64,000 nt of DNA from NCBI GenBank assembly GCA_022828425.1, contig CP094685.1, forward strand, positions 992,001 to 1,056,000, in the 5' to 3' direction. Below the pieces are notes generated by a model. It saw nothing but the letters and a program-made list of their open reading frames with translations, had not been told where the DNA came from and made no database searches. The stretch is from Candidatus Thiothrix sulfatifontis. Its GTDB lineage: Bacteria > Pseudomonadota > Gammaproteobacteria > Thiotrichales > Thiotrichaceae. Shown here in pieces: positions 9,328 through 17,754 of the stretch. A program made the translations under genes and the position numbers. Positions within the stretch are counted from its first letter, which is position 1. Each line of letters opens with the position of its first letter.

Positions 9328-9900
9328 TTAACCAACATTAGCCAGCTCCGTCAGCATTCTTTCAATCTTCAGCGGATTTTTAATATTCAGAAAGCCAGTA
9401 TCTTCTGAATGCTCGTCTCCCTCAGAATCGCGCCATATTCTTTTTCCCAATAAAATATCACCCAAACCATTACTTTTATCTTTTCGATAAATATTTGAAA
9501 GTTGATGAGGATAATAACTTTTTATAAGACCTTTGCCATCGAACGCGATTGCTCTTTTATTGGTGATAATGTAAATAGTATTGCTTGTTTTCATAAATTC
9601 AACAATAGGGTTAAATAACATTGAAATTCCAATCAGCACGAATAGCAAACTAAACAAAAGAGAGCCGAGGCTGTCAATATCAATATTGTTAAAATCTGGC
9701 AATTTATAATCCATTTTGTGAAACATAAATGACACGGAAAAAACAGTCCATGGAATAGCGAACACAAAATAACTGGTTGAACGCGTTGTAAAAAATTGTG
9801 GTACGGGTTTATCAACCCACGTAATATGTTCACCTCGCACCAATTCACGGTTTACTTTGTCTTGAAGTCGCTGTGATATTTTTTTATCTTGCATATTCAT
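9328..9900 (-). CDS. Two-TM membrane protein with PH-like (bPH) domain
   Basis: This 190-residue protein has two hydrophobic segments, about 44-60 (SYFVFAIPWTVFSVSFMF) and about 80-100 (LGSLLFSLLFVLIGISMLF). A C-terminal region with NTIYIITNKRAIAFDG (about 107-122) is the typical strand pattern of bacterial PH-domain (bPH/YdbT-like) proteins, where a membrane anchor is followed by a cytoplasmic beta-rich domain. AGGA lies about 11 bases before the first ATG; a second ATG two codons later is less well placed. Base use is visibly more AT-rich than in neighbouring genes, which may mean transfer. Function unknown. Confidence 0.7.
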   Translation of the reverse strand: MNMQDKKISQRLQDKVNRELVRGEHITWVDKPVPQFFTTRSTSYFVFAIPWTVFSVSFMFHKMDYKLPDFNNIDIDSLGSLLFSLLFVLIGISMLFNPIVEFMKTSNTIYIITNKRAIAFDGKGLIKSYYPHQLSNIYRKDKSNGLGDILLGKRIWRDSEGDEHSEDTGFLNIKNPLKIERMLTELANVG

Positions 9901-9960
9901 AAAATAAAAATCCTCATTTGATATGGCGAAAATTACATGCCGCTTGGGATTGATAATGTA

Positions 9961-10923
9961 TTAGCGTTTGATTGAGCGGATGGCAGTGGCACGCTTCTGT
10001 AATGATACGGCTAAATCTTCCTTGTCGGTTTTTGAGTAGAGTTTTGCCAACCCTTCAAGGCTTGTGGCAACATTAGGATGTTCCGCTCCGAGCGCCTTTT
10101 CAAAAATTGCCAACGAACGTTTATGTAGAGGTTCGGCTCGCGTGTATTGACCTTGGGCATAATACATTAACGCGAGATTGTTTAAATTCGTGGCAACATC
10201 TGGGTGATCCTTTCCTAGCGCTTTTTCATTAATCGCCAGCGAACGTTTGTATAGCGGTTCAGCCTGTGTGTACTGACCTTGAGCGTCATACAGTGATGCG
10301 AGATTGTTCAAATTCGCGGCAACATATAGATTATCCGTCCCGAATGCCTTTTCGTAAATCGCCAGCGAACGTTTGTACAACGGTTCCGCTTGGGCATACT
10401 GACCTTGGTTGACATACAGTACTGCAAGGTTATTCAAGCTCTTGGCAACGTTTGGATGCTCCTCCCCCAATGCCTTTTCGTAAATCGCCAGCGAACGTTT
10501 GTACAGCGGTTCTGCTCGCGCATACTGACCTTGGGTATCATACAGTGCTGCAAGGTTATTCAGATTCGTGGCAACTTCTGGATGCTCCACCCCCAGTGCT
10601 TTTTCAGAAATTGCCAACGAACGTTGATACAGCGGTTCCGCTTGCGCGTACTGACCTTGGGTTTTGTATAATACTGCGAGGTTATTCAAGCTCGTGGCGA
10701 CATCAAGGTGATCCACTCCTACATTTTTTTCGGCAAGTTCAAGTGCCTTTTTCGTCATTACGACGCCATCCGCATAATGACCTGCATCAAGCAATTCCAT
10801 GCCTCGCTTATTGAGCTGTTCCCACTCGCTACCTGCTCCTTCTGCTGCAAACACAGGGAGTGTTCCCAGTAACAACAGTAATGCCAATTTGCCCCATTGC
10901 TTGATACCTTTGTGCCTATTCAT
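9961..10923 (-). CDS. Secreted tetratricopeptide-repeat protein (kinesin-light-chain type)
   Basis: A signal peptide (KLALLLLLGTLPVFAAEG, cleavage near 28) precedes about six 42-residue TPR units with the consensus HPDVATNLNNLALLYxxQGQY-AEPLYKRSLAI-EKALG. This is the TPR_10/TPR_12 pattern, with 42- rather than 34-residue spacing. Such repeats make protein-binding superhelices, so a periplasmic scaffold role is likely; the partner is unknown. Adjacent repeats are nearly identical at DNA level, so copy number may vary. It sits in a run of minus-strand envelope genes with modest gaps. Confidence 0.85.
   Translation of the reverse strand: MNRHKGIKQWGKLALLLLLGTLPVFAAEGAGSEWEQLNKRGMELLDAGHYADGVVMTKKALELAEKNVGVDHLDVATSLNNLAVLYKTQGQYAQAEPLYQRSLAISEKALGVEHPEVATNLNNLAALYDTQGQYARAEPLYKRSLAIYEKALGEEHPNVAKSLNNLAVLYVNQGQYAQAEPLYKRSLAIYEKAFGTDNLYVAANLNNLASLYDAQGQYTQAEPLYKRSLAINEKALGKDHPDVATNLNNLALMYYAQGQYTRAEPLHKRSLAIFEKALGAEHPNVATSLEGLAKLYSKTDKEDLAVSLQKRATAIRSIKR
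10050..10720 (-). repeat. 126-bp intragenic repeats of the TPR gene
   Basis: Five to six direct repeats of about 126 bp (42 codons) are recognisable by the recurring strings CGCCAGCGAACGTTTGTA and ACTGACCTTG on the plus strand. The repeats differ mainly at a few codons, which suggests recent expansion by unequal recombination. Confidence 0.75.
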
Positions 10924-11014
10924 ATTTCTATACCTTTAAGTTAATTAAAAACTGTCTTTGCATAGCTATACGCTAACAGGATACAAATAGGGTTAAGTGT
11001 TGCCTTACCAAAAT

Positions 11015-11239
11015 TTACATGACATTACCCATACCATTGGCATCCAGAAACCGCTGGTAATCAACAACCGTTTGCCGATGCTGTTTTTGTTGCAACCAGT
11101 TTTCAAAATCTGGCATATTGATTGGCTGCTTTCCAACTGGAGCAGTTTTATCCCAGTAGAAATAGCCTGCCACTAACAATATCAGCAGTGGCAAAAGAAT
11201 AAAGCCAACAAACTTTCGATAAGGACTTGTTGCGACCAT
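11015..11239 (-). CDS. Small single-pass membrane protein, unknown
   Basis: This 74-residue protein has one membrane segment (FVGFILLPLLILLVAGYFYW, about 11-30) and a short, mostly polar tail with Gln- and Asp-rich helices (PDFENWLQQKQH, DYQRFLDANGMG). Topology rules suggest a cytoplasmic N-terminus (basic residues before the segment) and a periplasmic tail. I do not recognise the family. It lies 54 bp downstream of the DUF2799 lipoprotein gene on the same strand and is probably cotranscribed. A weak GGAT lies upstream of the ATG. Confidence 0.55.
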   Translation of the reverse strand: MVATSPYRKFVGFILLPLLILLVAGYFYWDKTAPVGKQPINMPDFENWLQQKQHRQTVVDYQRFLDANGMGNVM

Positions 11240-11293
11240 TGCGGCATCATCCCTGTTGTAAAAAACGGTTAGGTCAACGATACACAGCCGTTG

Positions 11294-11809
11294 TTAATTG
11301 TCTAGTTCTTTTGATTGCTCCGGTACTGGGTTTTGCTCTGGTTCTTGTGGCTGTTCCGGTGCTGGTGTTTGCTTCGATTTGTTTGCGTTCTCCTGCTCTT
11401 TTAACTTTTTTTCTAATTCGCGAATTTCACTTTGTTGATGTGCCAATTTTTGCTGTATCAAGTAATAGTCGTATCCCTCAATGTAACCCTTCTTGAACGG
11501 TTCTGCTAAGCCCGGTTTGTCACATACTTTGGAATCGAAACTGCCGCGCTTGCCGACTTCCCTCCCGTTTTCATAAGTGCAGAATGCTTTTGCCCCTTGA
11601 TCATAACTCCGCTTATAAACTTGCTCGTTTGGCGTGATACCAATCTTGCCACAGTCTTTATTATAGTCCGCCAACCTGATGTCACGTCCTGCCATCGCAT
11701 CCGCATAACCCAAGCGTTCCCAATCGGCGGTTTTACATTCTTCCGGTTCCAAGGATGCACAAGATGCCAATAACAGGCTCAATCCCGAAATTATCATGAC
11801 GCGTTTCAT
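11294..11809 (-). CDS. DUF2799 lipoprotein
   Basis: The 171-residue product has a lipoprotein signal (IISGLSLLLASC, Cys at 17). It then shows the spaced Gly/Tyr/Cys pattern of DUF2799: ADWERLGYADAMAGR, DYNKDCGKIG, YKRSYDQGAKAFCTYENGREVGKRG, FKKGYIEGYDYYL. It ends in a charged coiled coil (HQQSEIRELEKKLKEQE) and a Pro/Glu/Gln-rich tail (PAPEQPQEPEQNPVPEQ), which is longer than usual for the family and may reach through or bind the cell wall. The function of DUF2799 is not known. Confidence 0.8.
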   Translation of the reverse strand: MKRVMIISGLSLLLASCASLEPEECKTADWERLGYADAMAGRDIRLADYNKDCGKIGITPNEQVYKRSYDQGAKAFCTYENGREVGKRGSFDSKVCDKPGLAEPFKKGYIEGYDYYLIQQKLAHQQSEIRELEKKLKEQENANKSKQTPAPEQPQEPEQNPVPEQSKELDN

Positions 11810-11846
11810 TATGAATATCCTCTTAATCTGGGTAAGTGTTTTGATG

Positions 11847-11883
11847 AAACTTTAAATTGAACAGCTCTAGTTAAGCTGTTCAA
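11847..11883 (-). terminator. Probable terminator after serine protease gene
   Basis: A perfect 10-bp stem, TTGAACAGCT (11857-11866) with AGCTGTTCAA (11874-11883), has a 7-base loop and is followed on the minus strand by TTTAAAGTTT. It lies 20 bp past the stop of the gene ending at 11904. The T tract is interrupted, so strength is uncertain. Confidence 0.65.
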
Positions 11884-11903
11884 TGCGGTGGGTGATACAA
11901 GTA

Positions 11904-13397
11904 TTAGCGGCGCTTGGTCAGCCAAGGTTTAAAGGTTGCAAATGATTTATCCAGACGCCCGTAATAGTCAATTCCCGTAGGATTAGCGCAGGAGGAGCTT
12001 CCACCCAGTAATACGCCGGTCACGAAGTAATTACCCTTGTCTTGCATCAACAGGGCTGAACCACTGCCGCCCGCCAACGCTACGCCTTTGGTCCATTGTA
12101 CATAAGCGAATTCCCCTTCTGAATCAAAGGGCAGGGTAGTCGTGGTTTGTTCATCTAACGGATTGCGCCCATTACCGATGACATAACCTTGGGAATATTT
12201 TTGTGGCCATGTAATTACCGCATTCAATACCAAGGACGCAAAGCCTGAATGGTGGATGCCAGCGACTGCCGATGCTGGTGGCATCCCATTCGCCGACCAA
12301 CCCGAAAACACCACGCCTGCCGGTGGCGCTTGGTTAAGTTGCAGCAACGTAGAATCTGCCTCAGGTCGTTTTGCCAACAATTGGCTGCCTAAATACGTTC
12401 TTTTTATTAATGTGTTGCCATCATTGGCATTACAGCCGCTGCTGGCAAAAAACCATGAAAACTCCATGCTCGCAGATTTTTTTTCATCGTTAATGCAATG
12501 ATTGGCGGTCAGAAAATAAGGCGTGCCGTCATCGCTATAATTGTTCAGCAAGGTTCCGGTGCAGAAACTGGTTTCACCCAACTCCGTTGTGAAAAAATAG
12601 CCCGCTACCGCTTTAGACTGAATCTGCAAGCCAGGTGATGCCTCACACGCCACATCGATTTGGCAAGCAAACGTATCCGCTTGTGTGGTTGCTTTTAAAT
12701 AGGATTCTTGCACTTCACCGGAAATAGGGTCGATTACTACATGGGATAGACGTTCAATGCGCATATCAAGGTCGCTGACTTGCGCGGTATTCGGTAAAAA
12801 TACTTCCATGCCCAGCGTATCGCCTTCAATGCTGGGCGACCAGAACAGGGTTTTATTGTCAGTATCTTTAGGTTGTGTCTGCATCGCGGCATGACCGTAA
12901 GGCCCCATCACGTTAGCAAGGTCTTGTGGGGCATAAAAGCGCAATTCTGCTCCTTGCGGTAACTCACCCATCCGCAGTAAAACCCTGACCCGCTTGGCGT
13001 TGGTGGATGTCAGCTTCATATGGGCAACCATCCCGCCTGCCACTGCATTCCACTGCCAGGCGCTTACTGCATTTAGCGTTTCTGGCAAATCACGCCCTAA
13101 CCCTACTCGCGTATTTTTCTCTTCCCCAGCAGCTTGCATTTGTTGCAATTCCGTCACTGAAAGTTCGGGCAATACCACCTCAGACACGCTGGGTGCTGCG
13201 ATTGCCGTGGCACTGCGCCCGGCACGTTTGGGTATCGTTACCGGGGGCAAGCGCAAGCTGGGGGGGAATGTTTGCAAGCTTTCCTGTTCGGCGTTAAACA
13301 TTTTTCCCGGTACTTGCAAAATTTCTTCAGCGTTGGACAAATTGGGTAGCATGGCGAGCGACACGCACAGGGTCAGCAACGATCGAAAATATTTCAT
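11904..13397 (-). CDS. Secreted trypsin-like serine protease (lysyl-endopeptidase type)
   Basis: The start is taken at ATG 13397 (MKYFRSLLTLCVSLAM), with GGAG 8 bases upstream; an in-frame GTG at 13406 is less likely. A signal peptide ends near NLSNAEE. A long N-terminal region (to about 245) with a beta-rich propeptide-like domain precedes a chymotrypsin-fold protease. Its triad is visible: His300 in TANHC, Asp348 in EADSTLLQL and Ser445 in GGSGSALL. Cys residues around TSFCTGT, NHC, SSGC and SSSCANP are spaced as in Achromobacter lysyl endopeptidase, which it resembles most. Substrate preference cannot be read by eye. It is probably exported by Sec and then perhaps by type II secretion, whose pseudopilins are encoded at 36-38 kb. 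Confidence 0.85.
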   Translation of the reverse strand: MKYFRSLLTLCVSLAMLPNLSNAEEILQVPGKMFNAEQESLQTFPPSLRLPPVTIPKRAGRSATAIAAPSVSEVVLPELSVTELQQMQAAGEEKNTRVGLGRDLPETLNAVSAWQWNAVAGGMVAHMKLTSTNAKRVRVLLRMGELPQGAELRFYAPQDLANVMGPYGHAAMQTQPKDTDNKTLFWSPSIEGDTLGMEVFLPNTAQVSDLDMRIERLSHVVIDPISGEVQESYLKATTQADTFACQIDVACEASPGLQIQSKAVAGYFFTTELGETSFCTGTLLNNYSDDGTPYFLTANHCINDEKKSASMEFSWFFASSGCNANDGNTLIKRTYLGSQLLAKRPEADSTLLQLNQAPPAGVVFSGWSANGMPPASAVAGIHHSGFASLVLNAVITWPQKYSQGYVIGNGRNPLDEQTTTTLPFDSEGEFAYVQWTKGVALAGGSGSALLMQDKGNYFVTGVLLGGSSSCANPTGIDYYGRLDKSFATFKPWLTKRR

Positions 13398-13553
13398 ATT
13401 CAACACTCCATTAAGAACATTAACTCTACAGTGGCGGGTACGCTGTTTTTTTCTATTCGGGGTTAAGGTTGAGCGCTAATTTTGAGTCAGGTGCTGAAAC
13501 GGGAGCTATGCTTATTAGGGATGATCATAAGTAAATAATAGAGGAGGTGTTTT

Positions 13554-15575
13554 ATGTCTACAGGTTTGGCTGTTGCCATTGTGTGTGCGCTTGCCGCGCT
13601 CACTTACGGTTTACTGACGACGCGCTGGGTGCTCGCCCGCCCGGAAGGGAACGCAGAAATGCGGCGTATTGCACAGGCTATTCAGGAGGGGGCGCAAGCC
13701 TATTTGAATCGTCAATACACCACGATTGCGGTGGTGGGAATTCTGCTGTTTGCGGTCATTTTCATTGCATTGGGTTGGCAAACTGCGATTGGTTTTGCGC
13801 TAGGTGCGGTGTTATCCGGTGCGACGGGTTATATCGGCATGAATGTGTCGGTGCGGGCAAATGTGCGCACGGCGGAAGCGGCCAAAGACGGTTTGAATGC
13901 GGCCTTGGATGTGGCATTTAAAGGCGGAGCCATTACCGGCATGTTGGTGGTTGGCTTGGCGTTGTTGGGGGTGGCGGGTTATTACGCGGCACTGACCATG
14001 ACCGGCACGTCATCGACCGATGCGATTCATGCTTTAGTGGGCTTGGCGTTTGGTGGTTCCTTGATTTCGATTTTTGCGCGGTTGGGCGGTGGGATTTTCA
14101 CCAAGGGCGCGGATGTTGGCGCGGATTTGGTGGGCAAGGTGGAAGCGGGAATTCCTGAAGACGATCCACGTAACCCGGCAGTGATTGCGGATAATGTGGG
14201 GGATAACGTTGGCGATTGCGCGGGGATGGCAGCGGATTTGTTTGAAACTTACGCGGTGACGATTATTGCGACCATGTTGCTCGGCGGCTTGCTGATGAAT
14301 GGTTCGGAAAATGCGATTGTGTACCCGCTGGTGTTGGGGGGCTTTTCCATTCTGGCGTCGATTTTGGGCGCTATGTTTGTGAAAGCGCGTACCGGCGGCA
14401 AGATTATGAATGCGCTGTATCGCGGTTTGGCGGTGGCAGGTGGGGCGTCACTGATATTTTTCTACCCTGTCACTGTGATTATGATGGGGGATAACCCGGA
14501 TTATTCGGTGAATGCGTTGTACGGCTCGGCGGTGATTGGTTTGGTGTTGACAGCGGCAATGGTGTGGATTACGGAATATTACACTGCTACCGAATACAGC
14601 CCGGTGCGGCATATTGCGCAAGCGTCGACCACTGGGCATGGCACTAACGTGATTGCGGGTCTTGGGGTGTCGATGCGTTCCACGGCTGCGCCAGTGTTGG
14701 CGGTGTGTTTGGCTATCTGGGGTGCTTATGAACTCGCGGGTTTGTACGGGATTGCGATTGCAGCAACCTCAATGCTGTCAATGGCGGGGATTGTGGTGGC
14801 GTTGGATGCTTACGGCCCGATTACTGACAATGCGGGTGGGATCGCGGAAATGGCGGGTTTACCAGATGATATTCGCAATATCACTGACCCGCTGGATGCG
14901 GTGGGGAATACCACAAAAGCCGTGACCAAAGGTTATGCGATTGGCTCAGCGGGCTTGGCGGCTTTGGTGTTGTTTGCGGATTATACTTATGCGTTGTCAG
15001 CGGCACATCAGACGGCCATGACCTTTGACCTTTCCAATCATTTGGTCATTATCGGTTTGTTTATTGGCGGGATGGTGCCGTATTTGTTTGGGGCAATGGC
15101 GATGGAGGCTGTGGGGCGTGCGGCAGGTTCGGTGGTGGTGGAAGTGCGTCGCCAATTCCAAACGATTCCGGGCATTATGGAAGGCACGGGTAAGCCGGAA
15201 TACGGCACTTGCGTGGATATGTTGACCAAATCGGCGATTAAGGAAATGATTGTGCCGTCATTATTGCCGGTGGCAGTGCCGGTGATTGTGGGGCTGACCT
15301 TGGGCGCACAAGCACTGGGTGGGGTGTTGGTGGGAACCATTGTGACGGGGATTTTCGTGGCAATTTCCATGACAACCGGCGGCGGTGCTTGGGATAATGC
15401 CAAGAAATACATCGAGGAAGGCCATTTCGGTGGCAAAGGTTCGGAGGCGCACAAAGCCGCTGTTACCGGCGATACCGTCGGCGACCCGTACAAGGATACC
15501 GCAGGCCCGGCAATCAACCCGTTGATCAAAATCATTAATATTGTCGCGTTGCTGATTGTGCCGTTGTTAGCGTAA
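13554..15575 (+). CDS. hppA: K+-independent proton-translocating pyrophosphatase
   Basis: Membrane-bound pyrophosphatase: hydrolyses PPi and pumps protons across the inner membrane. The 673-residue length and 15-16 membrane segments match the family. The substrate-binding acidic motif [13 protein letters not shown] is followed by [20 protein letters not shown] (about 200-220), and a second acidic cluster lies near the C-terminus ([18 protein letters not shown]). The K+-dependence determinant reads [10 protein letters not shown], with Lys455 in place of Ala; in known enzymes this Lys marks K+-independent proton pumps. An ideal GAGGAGG lies 7 bases before the ATG. A soluble pyrophosphatase gene is only 1.5 kb away. 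Confidence 0.96.
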   Translation: MSTGLAVAIVCALAALTYGLLTTRWVLARPEGNAEMRRIAQAIQEGAQAYLNRQYTTIAVVGILLFAVIFIALGWQTAIGFALGAVLSGATGYIGMNVSVRANVRTAEAAKDGLNAALDVAFKGGAITGMLVVGLALLGVAGYYAALTMTGTSSTDAIHALVGLAFGGSLISIFARLGGGIFTKGADVGADLVGKVEAGIPEDDPRNPAVIADNVGDNVGDCAGMAADLFETYAVTIIATMLLGGLLMNGSENAIVYPLVLGGFSILASILGAMFVKARTGGKIMNALYRGLAVAGGASLIFFYPVTVIMMGDNPDYSVNALYGSAVIGLVLTAAMVWITEYYTATEYSPVRHIAQASTTGHGTNVIAGLGVSMRSTAAPVLAVCLAIWGAYELAGLYGIAIAATSMLSMAGIVVALDAYGPITDNAGGIAEMAGLPDDIRNITDPLDAVGNTTKAVTKGYAIGSAGLAALVLFADYTYALSAAHQTAMTFDLSNHLVIIGLFIGGMVPYLFGAMAMEAVGRAAGSVVVEVRRQFQTIPGIMEGTGKPEYGTCVDMLTKSAIKEMIVPSLLPVAVPVIVGLTLGAQALGGVLVGTIVTGIFVAISMTTGGGAWDNAKKYIEEGHFGGKGSEAHKAAVTGDTVGDPYKDTAGPAINPLIKIINIVALLIVPLLA

Positions 15576-15603
15576 GGTAGCGGTTCGTTGTTTGGGGAAT
15601 CGA

Positions 15604-16446
15604 ATGAAACAAGGCATTTTATATTGCGTGGCAACGCCTATCGGTAATTTGGCGGATATGACAGAACGTGCTAAACGCATCTTGGCGGAAGTGGATAAGA
15701 TTTATGCGGAAGATACCCGCGTGACCCGTGGCTTGCTCACCCATTTTGGCATTCAAGGGTCGTTGGCGAGTTTGCACGATTACAATGAGGCGGGGCGTGT
15801 TGCCAGTATCCAAGCCGAATTGGAACAAGGAATGCAATTGGCGTTGGTCAGCGATGCGGGTACGCCGTTGATCAGCGATCCCGGTTACAAGCTGGTTCAT
15901 GCCTTGGGGAATGCGGGCTGCAAAATCGTGCCGATTCCGGGGGCAAGTGCCTTGATTGCGGCGTTGTCGGTGGCAGGGTTGCCGACGGATCGGTTTGTGT
16001 TTGAAGGTTTTTTACCGGCAAAAGCGGTGTCGCGACGCAAATGGCTGGAAAGTTTACAGGATGAACCGCGCACTTTGGTGTTTTACGAATCCAGCCACCG
16101 CATTGCCGAGATGCTGGCGGACGTGGCAAGCACCTTGGGTGAGGAGCGCCCGGTGGTGGTATTGCGCGAATTGACCAAGCTGTTTGAAAGCATTTACCGA
16201 GGTAGCGCGGGTGAATTAGTCGCGCAACTGAGTACCGATACCAATATGTCACGCGGTGAATTCGTGGTGGTGGTGGCGGGTAAGGTGGCAAACGAAGATC
16301 AGGAACAACTCAGTGCCTTGCGTGCGGACAGTATTCTGGCGGTGTTGTTGGAAGAGTTGCCGGTGAAACAGGCAGCCGCGATTGCTGCCCGTTTGACCGG
16401 ATTGCCGAAAAACCAGTTATACAAGCAAGCGCTGGCGATGGTTTAA
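15604..16446 (+). CDS. rsmI: 16S rRNA (cytidine1402-2'-O)-methyltransferase
   Basis: SAM-dependent methyltransferase of the tetrapyrrole-methylase fold that modifies C1402 of 16S rRNA. The start is placed at ATG 15604 (MKQGILYCVATPIGNLADMT), preceded by GGGGA at 6 bases; a TTG at 15592 also opens the frame but lacks a site. Family marks: VATPIGNLADMT, IYAEDTRVTRGLL, LVSDAGTPLISDPG, FYESSHRI and the C-terminal LPKNQLYKQAL. The product is 280 residues, as usual. It starts 28 bp after hppA and its end overlaps the convergent DUF2058 gene by 4 bp. Confidence 0.94.
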   Translation: MKQGILYCVATPIGNLADMTERAKRILAEVDKIYAEDTRVTRGLLTHFGIQGSLASLHDYNEAGRVASIQAELEQGMQLALVSDAGTPLISDPGYKLVHALGNAGCKIVPIPGASALIAALSVAGLPTDRFVFEGFLPAKAVSRRKWLESLQDEPRTLVFYESSHRIAEMLADVASTLGEERPVVVLRELTKLFESIYRGSAGELVAQLSTDTNMSRGEFVVVVAGKVANEDQEQLSALRADSILAVLLEELPVKQAAAIAARLTGLPKNQLYKQALAMV

Positions 16447-17036
16447 GCGGCTGATTCTGGCGCTTCACTGGGTTCTTCGGGGCTATTGATGACAATGAGT
16501 TTGTCGGGGTCGAGTGCTAAAATTTGTTGCGCAATGTCGAGCGGAATCAGGCAACGTTTGCCGCCAAGGAAAATAATAGCGAGTTCGCCAGCGGCTAAGG
16601 CTTGCTGTTGGGCTTCGGTGACGTAGAGGTATTTGATGTTTTCGCCGACCACAAAATTGTAGCGAATGTCAGCATCGTCGACATTCTGTAGGTTGGCGCT
16701 GATGAGCGCGGCAACTTGTTCGCGGGTTTGTTTGCGGCGGGCGGCGATTTCGCGTTGGCGCTGTTCGGCTTGTTCGCGCTCTTCGCGTTCGGTTTTGGCG
16801 CGGGCTGCGTAAAATTGTTCAAGGTCGCTTTTTTCTTTGGGCGTTGGGCGTGGCGCTTTGATGGCGGGGCGTGGTGGTTTTTCTACCGGCACAGCAGGTC
16901 GGTTGTCGCGGCGCGGGGCTTGGTTGCGCGGTTGCGACTGCTGCCGAGGGGCAGGTTTAGGTTGATTCGCTTTTTCAAGCTGTTCTTCGGTGACTAACCC
17001 GGCTTTGAGGAGTTGGTCGCGTAATGAATGTGCCAT
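16443..17036 (-). CDS. DUF2058 family protein (YaiL-like)
   Basis: This 197-residue protein begins MAHSLRDQLLKAGLVTEEQL, the N-terminal signature of DUF2058. It then has a Pro/Gln/Arg-rich linker, a long charged helix (about 80-125; TEREEREQAEQRQREIAARR) and a C-terminal beta-rich part (YNFVVGENIKYLYVTEAQ, GKRCLIPLDIAQQIL). Family members are basic cytoplasmic proteins annotated as nucleoprotein or polynucleotide-associated, without a proven function. It is transcribed towards rsmI and away from ppa. Confidence 0.85.
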   Translation of the reverse strand: MAHSLRDQLLKAGLVTEEQLEKANQPKPAPRQQSQPRNQAPRRDNRPAVPVEKPPRPAIKAPRPTPKEKSDLEQFYAARAKTEREEREQAEQRQREIAARRKQTREQVAALISANLQNVDDADIRYNFVVGENIKYLYVTEAQQQALAAGELAIIFLGGKRCLIPLDIAQQILALDPDKLIVINSPEEPSEAPESAA

Positions 17037-17101
17037 GCTGTTCTCTTGAAATTGTCGACAAGTAATCGTGGTTAGTTGCTGTGGGAATCGCTAACAGGCG
17101 T

Positions 17102-17107
17102 TATAAT
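17102..17107 (+). promoter_or_regulatory. -10 box for ppa
   Basis: A perfect TATAAT lies 33 bp before the ppa start codon, in the divergent gap with the DUF2058 gene. The -35 side is weak (TTGCTG at 17076-17081, 20-base spacing), so strength is uncertain. Confidence 0.45.
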
Positions 17108-17139
17108 ACCGTGATTTTTACACAAGAGTAGAGTAAACC

Positions 17140-17694
17140 ATGAATATTGATAAAGTTCCTGTCGGGAATGACGTACCCCATTCCGTCAATGTGATTATTG
17201 AAATCCCGGCATTGTCTACCCCCGTGAAGTATGAATTGGACAAGGCGAGTGGGGCGTTATTCGTTGACCGTTTCCTGTCTACCCCGATGTTTTACCCGGC
17301 AAATTATGGCTTTATTCCGCATACTTTGGCAGAAGATGGCGACCCTACCGATGTGTTGGTGGTCACGCCTACGCCCTTGATGCACGGTTGTGTGATTCCG
17401 GTGCGCCCAGTGGGTATGTTGAAAATGTCGGATGAGTCCGGTATTGATGCTAAAATTGTAGCGGTTCCGGCACACAAGCTGTCTTCTGGGTACCGTGATA
17501 TTCACTCTTATGACCAACTGCCGCAATTGTTGTTGAGCCAAATTCAGCACTTCTTTGAGCGTTATAAAGAGCTGGATGCTGACAAATGGGTCAAGGTGGA
17601 AGGCTGGGCAGGTCTCGAAGAAGCGCAGCAAGAAATCATGAAGAGCATTGAGCGCTATAATACCGAGCAACCTGACGAGATTCCGTTTTCTTAA
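17140..17694 (+). CDS. ppa: Inorganic pyrophosphatase, soluble family I
   Basis: Hydrolyses cytosolic PPi to phosphate. The 184 residues match the hexameric bacterial family I enzyme. Landmarks: [17 protein letters not shown], the Tyr-rich strand [24 protein letters not shown] with the metal-binding Asp cluster (EDGDPTD, about 64-71), and [11 protein letters not shown] followed by the C-terminal [20 protein letters not shown]. Having both this and the membrane-bound enzyme (13554-15575) close together suggests PPi is either scrapped or used for proton pumping depending on conditions; that is inference. Confidence 0.96.
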   Translation: MNIDKVPVGNDVPHSVNVIIEIPALSTPVKYELDKASGALFVDRFLSTPMFYPANYGFIPHTLAEDGDPTDVLVVTPTPLMHGCVIPVRPVGMLKMSDESGIDAKIVAVPAHKLSSGYRDIHSYDQLPQLLLSQIQHFFERYKELDADKWVKVEGWAGLEEAQQEIMKSIERYNTEQPDEIPFS

Positions 17695-17754
17695 GCCGTT
17701 AATCTGTTATAGTCGCCCGATTTTAGTTAGGGCAGACAGGATGCTCGCGAAGGT

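Noticed and set aside
15592-15603. TTG start of rsmI at 15592
   Set aside because: ATG at 15604 has GGGGA at the right distance and matches the family N-terminus.
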